25,554 nt of DNA, taken from the IMG/VR virus record IMGVR_UViG_3300017917_002248, positions 1-25,554 of that record. One strand, given 5' to 3'. How positions within the stretch are numbered: the stretch's first letter is position 1; the number at the start of each line of letters is the position of its first letter. Below, one piece after another: positions 6,628 through 11,174 of this stretch. The translations under genes were made by a program, and so were the position numbers. The notes under the pieces were generated by a model. That model made no database searches. It had not been told where the DNA came from and saw nothing but the letters and a program-made list of their open reading frames with translations. The DNA is from a virus.

Positions 6628-6636
6628 AAAAGAAAA

Positions 6637-6653
6637 CCCAGACTAGGTCTGGG
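6637..6653 (-). terminator. Intrinsic terminator overlapping a stop codon
   Basis: Perfect 7-bp stem CCCAGAC/GTCTGGG with loop CTA, followed on the minus strand by TTTTCTTTT. The stem includes the last codons and the TAG of the gene at 6643-6930. tRNA-Ala lies directly downstream. Confidence 0.7.
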
Positions 6654-6930
6654 CTCTCAGGTCGTATCCGCTTGCTTTCATTATGGCCAGTTGCCGGGCC
6701 AACCACAAACGGAACTTTACTTCTTCAGAAAGATCATCATGTTGTGATATTTCTTTCTTTACCAGCTCAGGTCTCCTATAGCCTACATAGATGCTTTCAT
6801 CTTCGATGGAATAACCATCTTCGTTGTCTTCTATATGGACCAGGTAGTACCTGGTAGGATTACTTCTTAGCGGCTTCGGCTTTTTTATCGGCCGGTTTAG
6901 CGTCACTTTTAGGAGCGGCCGGTTTGGCAT
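6643..6930 (-). CDS. Hypothetical protein, start uncertain
   Basis: The frame is open from ATG 6930 (95 residues), but its first 23 or so residues (Pro/Lys-rich) lie over the end of the exported Ala/Lys-rich gene in another phase and may not be translated. From YYLVHIEDNEDGYSIEDE onward it looks like a real acidic protein ending VKFRLWLARQLAIMKASGYD. No ATG or GTG lies near the junction; a CTG preceded by AGGTACTAC is a possible rare start. The stop lies inside a terminator hairpin. No family recognised. Confidence 0.5.
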   Translation of the reverse strand: MPNRPLLKVTLNRPIKKPKPLRSNPTRYYLVHIEDNEDGYSIEDESIYVGYRRPELVKKEISQHDDLSEEVKFRLWLARQLAIMKASGYDLRAQT

Positions 6931-7054
6931 CCTTTGCAGGTGCGGCAGCGGCAGCAGGAGCGGCTTTCTTTTCTTCTTTCTTGGCAGGAGCCGGTGCCTG
7001 TGCGAAAGCGGTTACAGCAAATGCAGATGCTACGAGTGCGGTTACGAGTTTCAT
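6860..7054 (-). CDS. Exported Ala/Lys/Pro-rich small protein
   Basis: Sixty-four residues. The N-terminus MKLVTALVASAFAVTAFAQA is a clear signal peptide with a likely cut after AFA or AQA, so the product goes to the periplasm. The mature part is low-complexity (repeated PAAPKSDAKPADKKAEAAKK-type units) and unstructured. Similar short exported Lys/Ala-rich proteins are common in betaproteobacteria. The ribosome site AAGGAAATGAT-ATG is good. Role unknown; it may bind anionic surfaces. Confidence 0.75.
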   Translation of the reverse strand: MKLVTALVASAFAVTAFAQAPAPAKKEEKKAAPAAAAAPAKDAKPAAPKSDAKPADKKAEAAKK

Positions 7055-7145
7055 ATCATTTCCTTTTGGTTAGCACAGACTTTGTTGTCTGTGTATACAT
7101 TTAACGCCACACCCGTGGAAATAGTTGACACTATTTTTGCCAAAA

Positions 7146-7220
7146 TGGCCCGACCGGCAGGAATCGAACCCACATTCTGGAGGTAGAAGCTCCATGTCCT
7201 ATCCATTGAACGACGGTCGG
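7146..7220 (-). tRNA. tRNA-Arg (UCU)
   Basis: Acceptor CCGACCG/CGGTCGG, G73, CCA. Anticodon arm TGGAG-CTTCTAC-CTCCA gives UCU. T loop TTCGATT. Confidence 0.95.
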
Positions 7221-7226
7221 TAATGC

Positions 7227-7300
7227 TGGAGCGGGGTACGAGAATCGAACTCGTGACTCTAGCTTGGAAGGCTAGGGTAATACCATTTTACGAACCCCGC
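7227..7300 (-). tRNA. tRNA-Gly (UCC)
   Basis: Acceptor GCGGGGT/ACCCCGC, T73 (usual for Gly), CCA. Anticodon arm CTAGC-CTTCCAA-GCTAG gives UCC. Confidence 0.96.
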
Positions 7301-7307
7301 ATAGATT

Positions 7308-7383
7308 TGGAGCGGCTATCGGGATTCGAACCCGATCGTCATCCTTGGCAAGGACGTATGCTACCGTTAAACATCATAGCCGC
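7308..7383 (-). tRNA. tRNA-Gly (GCC)
   Basis: Acceptor GCGGCTA/TAGCCGC, T73, CCA. Anticodon loop TTGCCAA gives GCC. T arm ATCGGG-TTCGAAT-CCCGAT. It directly follows the terminator of the gene at 7411-7884. Confidence 0.95.
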
Positions 7384-7409
7384 AAAACCAACGGCGAAAA
7401 GGCCGTTGG
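7384..7409 (-). terminator. Intrinsic terminator after RNase H-like gene
   Basis: Stem CCAACGG/CCGTTGG with a short loop, followed on the minus strand by TTTT, directly after the stop codon. Read-through would be needed for this transcript to reach the next tRNA. Confidence 0.65.
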
Positions 7410-7410
7410 G

Positions 7411-7884
7411 TCATGCTACCTTGGCCAGACCACGCAAGCGATCTGCGGCATAAGAAGCCGCGAAGGCGTTGGGTTTGACCATGGGGATCACATTACATGT
7501 ACCACGGATGTAGCCAATGGCCTGACTCACAACACATGAACTGCCGTACATTTCATCTGGATTGATGTCCAAATGTACTTCCACTGGTCGATCTTCAAGC
7601 ACGGGTGCCAATCTCTGAAACATATCGCTCACACGATACACTTCGTTCATCAGTCTCATGCTAGGGCGATCTGCACGTTGATCATAGTCACGTTCCTGGG
7701 TCATTTCACCAAAGATTTTACAACCATTGTTGCCGTTGATATGCACTACAACTACCACAGTGTATTCAGCCCACCATACTCGATTGTGCTTGAACCTTTC
7801 AGAATCTGCACCCAGATAGATGCGTGTGTCAGGGCCTTGAGCCTCGATAAAATTTCTCACTTGTTCTACATCTATCTTAGGCAT
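7411..7884 (-). CDS. RNase H-like protein of the YkuK/DUF458 family
   Basis: A 157-residue protein. The blocks IYLGADSERF (residue 22 on), AEYTVVVVVHINGNNGCKIF, RPSMRLMNEVYRVS, VHLDINPDEMYGSSCVVSQAIGYI and KPNAFAASYAADRL match the YkuK/DUF458 family, predicted to have a ribonuclease H fold. The Asp residues in GADS and LDIN are likely metal ligands. Function in RNA or DNA processing is inferred from the fold only. An AAAGGAGGT ribosome site, nearly ideal, precedes the ATG. It lies within the tRNA array. Confidence 0.75.
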   Translation of the reverse strand: MPKIDVEQVRNFIEAQGPDTRIYLGADSERFKHNRVWWAEYTVVVVVHINGNNGCKIFGEMTQERDYDQRADRPSMRLMNEVYRVSDMFQRLAPVLEDRPVEVHLDINPDEMYGSSCVVSQAIGYIRGTCNVIPMVKPNAFAASYAADRLRGLAKVA

Positions 7885-7908
7885 TGTAACCTCCTTTGTG
7901 TGTATGCC

Positions 7909-7983
7909 TGGCCGGTCCTAAGGGAATCAAACCCCTAACTCAACGTTCGAAGCGTTGCATGATATTCGTTTCACCAAGGACCG
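7909..7983 (-). tRNA. tRNA-Arg (UCG)
   Basis: Acceptor CGGTCCT/AGGACCG, G73, CCA. Anticodon arm CAACG-CTTCGAA-CGTTG gives UCG. T loop TTTGATT. Confidence 0.95.
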
Positions 7984-7984
7984 T

Positions 7985-8074
7985 TGGTGGAGAGTCAGGG
8001 AGTCGAACCCTGTGGCCTAGTTTCCTAAACCTACGGATTAGCAATCCGCTGCATTACCATCCTGCCCACTCTCC
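7985..8074 (-). tRNA. tRNA-Ser (GCU)
   Basis: Ninety bases, class II with a long variable arm. Acceptor GGAGAGT/ACTCTCC, CCA. Anticodon arm GCGGA-TTGCTAA-TCCGT gives GCU. Confidence 0.95.
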
Positions 8075-8080
8075 ATTGGA

Positions 8081-8155
8081 TGGCGGTGCCAAGGGGTAAC
8101 GATCCCCTTCTTCGAGCGTGACAGGCTCGTGTGCGTCCATGAACACTTTGGCACC
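8081..8155 (-). tRNA. tRNA-Asp (GUC), T loop with A54
   Basis: Acceptor GGTGCCA/TGGCACC, G73 (Asp identity), CCA. Anticodon arm CGAGC-CTGTCAC-GCTCG gives GUC. T stem AGGGG/CCCCT encloses ATCGTTA, so positions 54 and 58 are A and T, not T and A. Confidence 0.94.
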
Positions 8156-8161
8156 ATATTT

Positions 8162-8252
8162 TGGCGGAAGAAGGAGGAGTCGAACCCCAGACCCTTTCGG
8201 GACACCCAGTTTTCAAGGCTGGTCGCAGTCCATCACCGCTGCATCATCTTCC
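8162..8252 (-). tRNA. tRNA-Ser (UGA)
   Basis: Ninety-one bases, class II. Acceptor GGAAGAT/TTCTTCC, G73, CCA. Anticodon loop CTTGAAA gives UGA. The variable arm hairpin is GTCCCGAAAGGG-like. Confidence 0.95.
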
Positions 8253-8258
8253 TATGTT

Positions 8259-8332
8259 TGGTGCTCCAGGACGGTAACGATCCGACGTCTCGCCCTTACC
8301 AAGGGCGTGTACTGCCTTTGTACTACAGGAGC
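8259..8332 (-). tRNA. tRNA-Thr (GGU), T loop with A54
   Basis: Acceptor GCTCCTG with CTGGAGC, A73, CCA. Anticodon arm CGCCC-TTGGTAA-GGGCG gives GGU. T loop ATCGTTA. Confidence 0.93.
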
Positions 8333-8333
8333 A

Positions 8334-8411
8334 TGGTGGCGATGGAGGGATTCGAGCCCCCGATCTTCCGCGTATGAAGCGGTTGCATTAGACCAACTAT
8401 GCTACATCGCC
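8334..8411 (-). tRNA. tRNA-Met (CAU), elongator-like
   Basis: Acceptor GGCGATG/CATCGCC fully paired, A73, CCA. Anticodon loop TTCATAC gives CAU. T loop CTCGAAT. The paired 1:72 end suggests an elongator; a modified C34 (Ile, AUA) cannot be excluded, though a separate UAU tRNA is present. Confidence 0.92.
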
Positions 8412-8412
8412 A

Positions 8413-8487
8413 TGGTAGTCGGTAGTGGTAACGATCCACTGTCTCAGCCTTATCAAGACTGTGCTAATCCATCTCAGCTAACCGACC
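8413..8487 (-). tRNA. tRNA-Ile (GAU), T loop with A54
   Basis: Acceptor GGTCGGT/ACCGACT, A73, CCA. Anticodon loop TTGATAA gives GAU. T arm AGTGG-ATCGTTA-CCACT. One base separates it from tRNA-Met. Confidence 0.94.
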
Positions 8488-8494
8488 ATTGTTT

Positions 8495-8571
8495 TGGAGC
8501 ACAGGGTGAGATTCGAACTCACGAATCGAAGGTTTTGCAGACCCCGCCATTGACCGCTCTGGTACCTGTGC
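8495..8571 (-). tRNA. tRNA-Cys (GCA)
   Basis: Acceptor GCACAGG/CCTGTGC, T73 (Cys identity), CCA. Anticodon loop CTGCAAA gives GCA. T arm GTGAG-TTCGAAT-CTCAC. Confidence 0.95.
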
Positions 8572-8578
8572 GTGTTTA

Positions 8579-8654
8579 TGGTACTCGGTAGGGGAATCGA
8601 ACCCCTCTTCCCGCCGTGAAAGGGCGGTGTCCTAGACCGATAGACGAACCGAGC
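8579..8654 (-). tRNA. tRNA-Glu (UUC)
   Basis: Acceptor GCTCGGT/ACCGAGT, A73, CCA. Anticodon arm CCGCC-CTTTCAC-GGCGG gives UUC. T arm AGGGG-TTCGATT-CCCCT. Confidence 0.96.
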
Positions 8655-8660
8655 AAAACT

Positions 8661-8736
8661 TGGCTGACCGATCAGGGATCGAACCTGACTCACACGGATT
8701 AACAGTCCGGCCGCACACCTTTGTGCGTTTCGGTCA
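8661..8736 (-). tRNA. tRNA-Asn (GUU)
   Basis: Acceptor TGACCGA/TCGGTCA, G73, CCA. Anticodon loop CTGTTAA gives GUU. T loop TTCGATC. Confidence 0.94.
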
Positions 8737-8741
8737 ATATG

Positions 8742-8818
8742 TGGTTGCGGCAAGTGGGAGTCGAACCCAATGTTTCGAGCTTATGAGACTCGCGAGTAAA
8801 CCGTTTCTCTCTGCCGCC
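8742..8818 (-). tRNA. tRNA-Met (CAU), possible initiator
   Basis: Anticodon arm CGAGT-CTCATAA-GCTCG gives CAU. The 3' end CCGCAACCA has the same last bases as E. coli initiator tRNA, and an A72 faces a G1 that cannot pair, followed by six pairs (GCGGCA/TGCCGC). The unpaired top resembles initiators, but the three G-C pairs of the initiator anticodon stem are missing and the T stem has a mismatch plus one extra base. Confidence 0.85.
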
Positions 8819-8826
8819 ACGGAAAA

Positions 8827-9225
8827 TTATTTTGAATGATCCTGGAGTGTCCGGACCATGGTTTCTTCTGAGAGATGATCGTGCTTGAATTCACGTACCG
8901 GATGCCCCAACAAACTGGCTATACTGTTCTTGAAACTGATGCGTTTGTTGTTGTAGTCTCGGATACGTATGGCTCTGCGACCAATCTCCTCCAGTGGTAG
9001 TTGTTCTTCTACTCCGGATTTTAACTGCCATTCTAGTTCCCAGATAGCATCATGTATAGCCATCATGGCATTGATATTGAAATCTAACTCGGCACTCTGC
9101 GGAAGCTGGGCAAACTTTTCTTCATACCAATCCAGTTCTACTTGGTTGGCTCCATTGGTACGGCGATGCTTCACTCGAGCGATGCACAGCCGGTCTATAA
9201 GTTCTAGCACAGGCAAAAATTCCAT
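8827..9225 (-). CDS. Hypothetical phage protein, 132 aa
   Basis: Preceded by AAAGGAACAAA-ATG and placed between tRNA genes. It begins MEFLPVLELIDRLCIARVKH and contains IHDAIWELEWQLKSGVEEQLPLEEIGRRAIRIRDYNNKRISFKNSIA, probably all helical. This block resembles a conserved small protein of T4-like cyanophages, recalled from memory. No catalytic motif, signal or membrane segment. Function unknown. Confidence 0.78.
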   Translation of the reverse strand: MEFLPVLELIDRLCIARVKHRRTNGANQVELDWYEEKFAQLPQSAELDFNINAMMAIHDAIWELEWQLKSGVEEQLPLEEIGRRAIRIRDYNNKRISFKNSIASLLGHPVREFKHDHLSEETMVRTLQDHSK

Positions 9226-9242
9226 TTTGTTCCTTTGTAAGA

Positions 9243-9316
9243 TGGTGCCCCTTGACAGAATCGAACTGCCAACTGATGATTACAAATCAACTGTTATACC
9301 ATTTAACTAAAAGGGC
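9243..9316 (-). tRNA. tRNA-Thr (UGU), second copy
   Basis: Acceptor GCCCTTT/AAGGGGC, A73, CCA. Anticodon loop TTTGTAA gives UGU, with one T-T mismatch in the stem. Its first ten bases overlap the end of the upstream protein gene; that gene's TAG stop is bases 8-10 of the tRNA. Confidence 0.92.
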
Positions 9317-9753
9317 GCAGGGTATTGCTTGTATTCATAGTTGACGGTAGTGGTGTTTTCCTGCAAAACAACCGCACCATTTTTAAGATGAAATCTGCGT
9401 GCCATGTCAGTCTTGGGACTGAGTGTGACGAATCTAGTGACTCTGGGATGTAACTTTTTTATCTGATCCACAGTCTGGAACAATAGTTCTGTGGCAGCGC
9501 CAGGCGCATAACTCCAGATAGTGTAGAATATAGCTGTGGTAGGTTCTGCACTGGGCACATCGAGATCTTCCACAGACTGCGGTACAAAATCATGTAGACT
9601 CACACAGACCATGGCCCTAGGAGTTTCCTCTACCAGGGCTGCTACAAATCTGTTGGTGGCCACACGGAACTCTCTAGAAATTTCCGGTCGTACAGGATCA
9701 TCCTTGACAAAATCCAGCAATGGGTCAGCGATGTGCGTGATAAAGTTAAGCAT
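9307..9753 (-). CDS. Putative GNAT-like phage protein, 148 aa
   Basis: Starts MLNFITHIADPLLDFVKDD and contains ATNRFVAALVEETPRAMVCVSLHDF, AIFYTIWSYAPGAATELLFQTV and VTRFVTLSPKTDMARRFHLKNGAVV. The order, with beta strands around a SYAPG turn and a final helix carrying RRFHLKNGA, recalls a GNAT acetyltransferase fold, and similar proteins occur in T4-like cyanophages as far as remembered. The acetyl-CoA loop is not classical, so activity is uncertain. No clear ribosome site precedes ATG 9753. Confidence 0.72.
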   Translation of the reverse strand: MLNFITHIADPLLDFVKDDPVRPEISREFRVATNRFVAALVEETPRAMVCVSLHDFVPQSVEDLDVPSAEPTTAIFYTIWSYAPGAATELLFQTVDQIKKLHPRVTRFVTLSPKTDMARRFHLKNGAVVLQENTTTVNYEYKQYPAPF

Positions 9754-9810
9754 TTTGATGACGAAAGTAATATGCGTATATATCTCTTATATATCATTTT
9801 GACATAAAAA

Positions 9811-9884
9811 TGGCGCATCGGGAGGGAATCGAACCCCCATCAGCGGTTTTGGAGACCGCTGTAATGCCATTATACCACCGACGC
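9811..9884 (-). tRNA. tRNA-Trp (CCA)
   Basis: Acceptor GCGTCGG/CCGATGC, G73 (Trp identity), CCA. Anticodon arm GCGGT-CTCCAAA-ACCGC gives CCA. Confidence 0.96.
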
Positions 9885-9890
9885 ATTGTT

Positions 9891-9981
9891 TGGTACTCCG
9901 GGTGGGAGTCGAACCCACACGCAGGGCTTATCTAGCCTAATCCGTTATAAGCGGACCCGCTCTACCGAGAGCTGCCGGAGC
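9891..9981 (-). tRNA. tRNA with UAU anticodon (Ile by code), class II long variable arm
   Basis: Acceptor GCTCCGG/CCGGAGT, A73, CCA. D stem GCTC/GAGC and anticodon arm GTCCG-CTTATAA-CGGAT give UAU, which reads AUA. The variable region is about 20 bases and folds as GGCT-AGATA-AGCC. Bacterial Ile tRNAs are class I; this arm length is typical of Ser, Leu or Tyr tRNAs. Confidence 0.88.
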
Positions 9982-9985
9982 AAAA

Positions 9986-10074
9986 TGGTGGTTCCTGAAG
10001 GAATCGAACCTAATCGCCAGCCACCCTACATATTAAGGCAACGGATTTACAGTCCGCCGTAGGGAACAAGAACC
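9986..10074 (-). tRNA. tRNA-Tyr (GUA), truncated D region
   Basis: Acceptor GGTTCTT/AGGAACC, A73, CCA. Anticodon arm GCGGA-CTGTAAA-TCCGT gives GUA. The D region is only about 10 bases, and its CCCTAC can pair with GTAGGG in the enlarged variable region. The T stem has two mismatches. Confidence 0.82.
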
Positions 10075-10075
10075 A

Positions 10076-10300
10076 TAATGAAGCACACTCGCACCGCGCT
10101 CGGTGATCAGCCGTCAGGAATCGAACCCTCAGAGTGTGCTTCAGTATGATGCCTCTTTCGAGGACATACTGCGGGACCATCTCCCGCCTGCCTATCTTAC
10201 TTTCTCTGTTACCGCCAGAGATTTTATTCCAGGACTCCGCCCGTTAGGCCTATTTCTTTTACGCCGGCACTCACCCTCGTTGCGTTTAGGCGTATCCAAC
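10076..10300 (-). ncRNA. Structured RNA segment A, between terminator and tRNA-Tyr
   Basis: No plausible protein lies here. On the minus strand successive helices are clear: TCTCTG/CAGAGA, GCGGGA/TCCCGC, CAGTATG/CATACTG capping CCTC-GAAA-GAGG, and an 11-bp stem GAAGCACACTC/GAGTGTGCTTC (10080-10142). The last encloses a TTCGATT loop closed by GGG/CCT, like a tRNA T loop, and a CACCG-AGCG-CGGTG hairpin. It does not fold as a tRNA. The family is not recognised. It could belong to a larger phage RNA such as GOLLD, which is known next to phage tRNA genes, but its consensus could not be compared here. Confidence 0.6.
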
Positions 10301-10330
10301 AAAAAACCCTGGTATCTTTCGATCCAGGGT
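10301..10330 (-). terminator. Intrinsic terminator with GAAA loop
   Basis: Minus-strand stem ACCCTGG-ATC-GAAA-GAT-A-CCAGGGT followed by TTTTTT. It ends the RNA that starts at the promoter 10498-10526. Its ACCC (10330-10327) is also part of a competing helix (GGGTC/GACCC plus GTGTAGA/TCTACAC), so termination could be conditional. Confidence 0.75.
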
Positions 10331-10492
10331 CTGTGTAGACTGCTACTGATTACTACTAGATCTACACGGACCCTCCACTATCACTATTCTCGATCGCACG
10401 GGTATAGACTGATAGGGATCCAAACCATGTTGGCTGGCAACCTAACGTCTTGGGCATCGATATGAGTGATGTATGTCTGAGTTCCATAATAG
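10301..10492 (-). ncRNA. Structured RNA B, about 190 nt, own promoter and terminator
   Basis: Bounded by a sigma70 promoter and an intrinsic terminator on the minus strand, with no convincing reading frame. Hairpins include GGTTG-CCAG-CCAAC, CTATCA/TGATAG, and a long GGGTC-GTGTAGA stem that competes with the terminator. The competition looks like an attenuator or riboswitch expression platform, or simply coaxial helices. The first and last bases do not pair, so it does not resemble 6S RNA. Family unknown. Confidence 0.6.
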
Positions 10493-10497
10493 TATCT

Positions 10498-10526
10498 ATT
10501 GTATAGGTTTATTTATACCTTGTCAA
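10498..10526 (-). promoter_or_regulatory. Sigma70 promoter with internal TATAAATA, before RNA B
   Basis: Minus strand: TTGACA (10526-10521), 17-base spacer containing TATAAATA, then TACAAT (10503-10498). A nearly identical 30-base element lies at 11124-11152. It probably drives RNA B and, by read-through, the tRNA array. Confidence 0.75.
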
Positions 10527-10585
10527 CCCCTGGTTTTGTATTTTTTGCCAAAATCTATAAGTTTTTTAGGTAAGCAAGCACTGAC

Positions 10586-10798
10586 TTTGTGCATGAGTGA
10601 GATTATTGCTGTGTGTTTAAGAACCAACTGTGTCTCCAGGGTTCCAGCCTGGCAGATGATTCCCCTGATATCCTCACTTCCTCCAGCTTCAGCGTCGCTG
10701 GTGCTCTCCCTCTACAGGACAGATCGTATCAGGGTGGTGTTCTTCCCTAGCAACTGGGATTGCTTAATCTTTCGCTCACAATCTCACTCATGCACAAA
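10586..10798 (-). ncRNA. Structured RNA C, 213 nt closed by a perfect 19-bp helix
   Basis: The arms 10586-10604 and 10780-10798 are perfect 19-base complements. Nested inside, in order, are AAGAAC/GTTCTT (10739-10744 with 10619-10624), CCCTGATA/TATCAGGG (10727-10734 with 10663-10670), CCAGC-GACGCTGAA-GCTGG, CCAGG/CCTGG and GATT-AAGC-AATC. A nested, multi-branched fold over 213 bases with no reading frame is strong evidence for a functional RNA. The strand is assumed minus because the upstream gene and the tRNAs are. No family recognised; not RNase P, 6S, or a group I or II intron core by eye. Confidence 0.65.
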
Positions 10799-10799
10799 A

Positions 10800-10912
10800 A
10801 TGGTGGTTGTCCCACCTGATGCCCGTAGCCCACCACGTCTGATGGGTTCACTGGTAGATTCCAGCTATACATGGTGCGGCCCTTTCGGGTCCGTCGCCGG
10901 ACTGTCTTCTAG
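10800..10912 (-). ncRNA. Structured RNA D, leader to RNA C
   Basis: This lies directly after the stop of the 57-aa gene. It contains GTCCG-GCGA-CGGAC, CCC-GAAA-GGG, and GGTGG-GACAA-CCACC followed by ATTTTTG, the last resembling a weak terminator just before RNA C. Together with A-C the RNA-rich zone is about 840 bases. Confidence 0.45.
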
Positions 10913-10915
10913 AGA

Positions 10916-11089
10916 TCAGTCTTCGTTGACCAATCTTTTGAACTGTTCTTGCGCCCGTAACATGGCGGCCGCACGATCAATCTTGTTTTGAAACAACTTG
11001 TCTATCTGTGGTTTGGTAAGAAACGCACTGCGGTAGTCCCAACTCTGTTTTGTCATGCGGTCGTTCGATGCACTGTCTTCGATCGACAT
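10916..11089 (-). CDS. Small hypothetical protein, 57 aa
   Basis: Preceded by AAAGGAAAAAT-ATG and a sigma70 promoter. Starts MSIEDSASNDRMTKQSWDYR and continues SAFLTKPQIDKLFQNKID, ending with a helix AAAMLRAQEQFKRLVNED. Soluble and probably helical. It is the first gene of the minus transcript leading into the RNA zone. No family recognised. Confidence 0.68.
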   Translation of the reverse strand: MSIEDSASNDRMTKQSWDYRSAFLTKPQIDKLFQNKIDRAAAMLRAQEQFKRLVNED

Positions 11090-11123
11090 ATTTTTCCTTT
11101 ATTCTATTGAAATGTAACAAGAT

Positions 11124-11152
11124 ATTGTACAGATTTATTTATATTTTGTCAA
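11124..11152 (-). promoter_or_regulatory. Sigma70 promoter with internal TATAAATA, before 57-aa gene
   Basis: Minus strand: TTGACA (11152-11147), 17-base spacer containing TATAAATA, then TACAAT (11129-11124). Only about four bases differ from the promoter at 10498-10526. Confidence 0.78.
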
Positions 11153-11161
11153 CCGCTATTT

Positions 11162-11169
11162 TATAAATA
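11162..11169 (+). promoter_or_regulatory. T4-late-like TATAAATA box, 5 bases before ATG
   Basis: Exact TATAAATA, then TCCGC, then ATG of the radical SAM gene. There is no Shine-Dalgarno. With T4 late spacing the transcript would begin at the A of ATG. Confidence 0.55.
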
Positions 11170-11174
11170 TCCGC

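Noticed and set aside
8118-8591. Open frame of 157 aa on the plus strand
   Set aside because: Antisense to a run of tRNA genes, with no ribosome site.
5649-10074. CRISPR array suggested by repeated TTCGAAxxC-like words at regular spacing
   Set aside because: The repeats are tRNA T arms and CCA ends; the segments between them fold as tRNAs.
10080-10142. A further tRNA gene with the T loop TTCGATT
   Set aside because: No acceptor, anticodon arm or CCA can be placed around it; the loop belongs to a separate long stem.
10103-10465. Open frame of 120 aa on the plus strand
   Set aside because: Covers hairpins and a terminator of the opposite strand; composition is not protein-like.
10076-10912. 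RNase P RNA, 6S RNA, or a group I or II intron
   Set aside because: Their conserved core words (for example GAGGAAAGTC, an end-to-end 6S stem, or intron domain V) were not found.
10473-10991. Open frame of 172 aa on the plus strand
   Set aside because: Crosses the structured RNA zone and the opposite 57-aa gene, has an erratic composition and no ribosome site.
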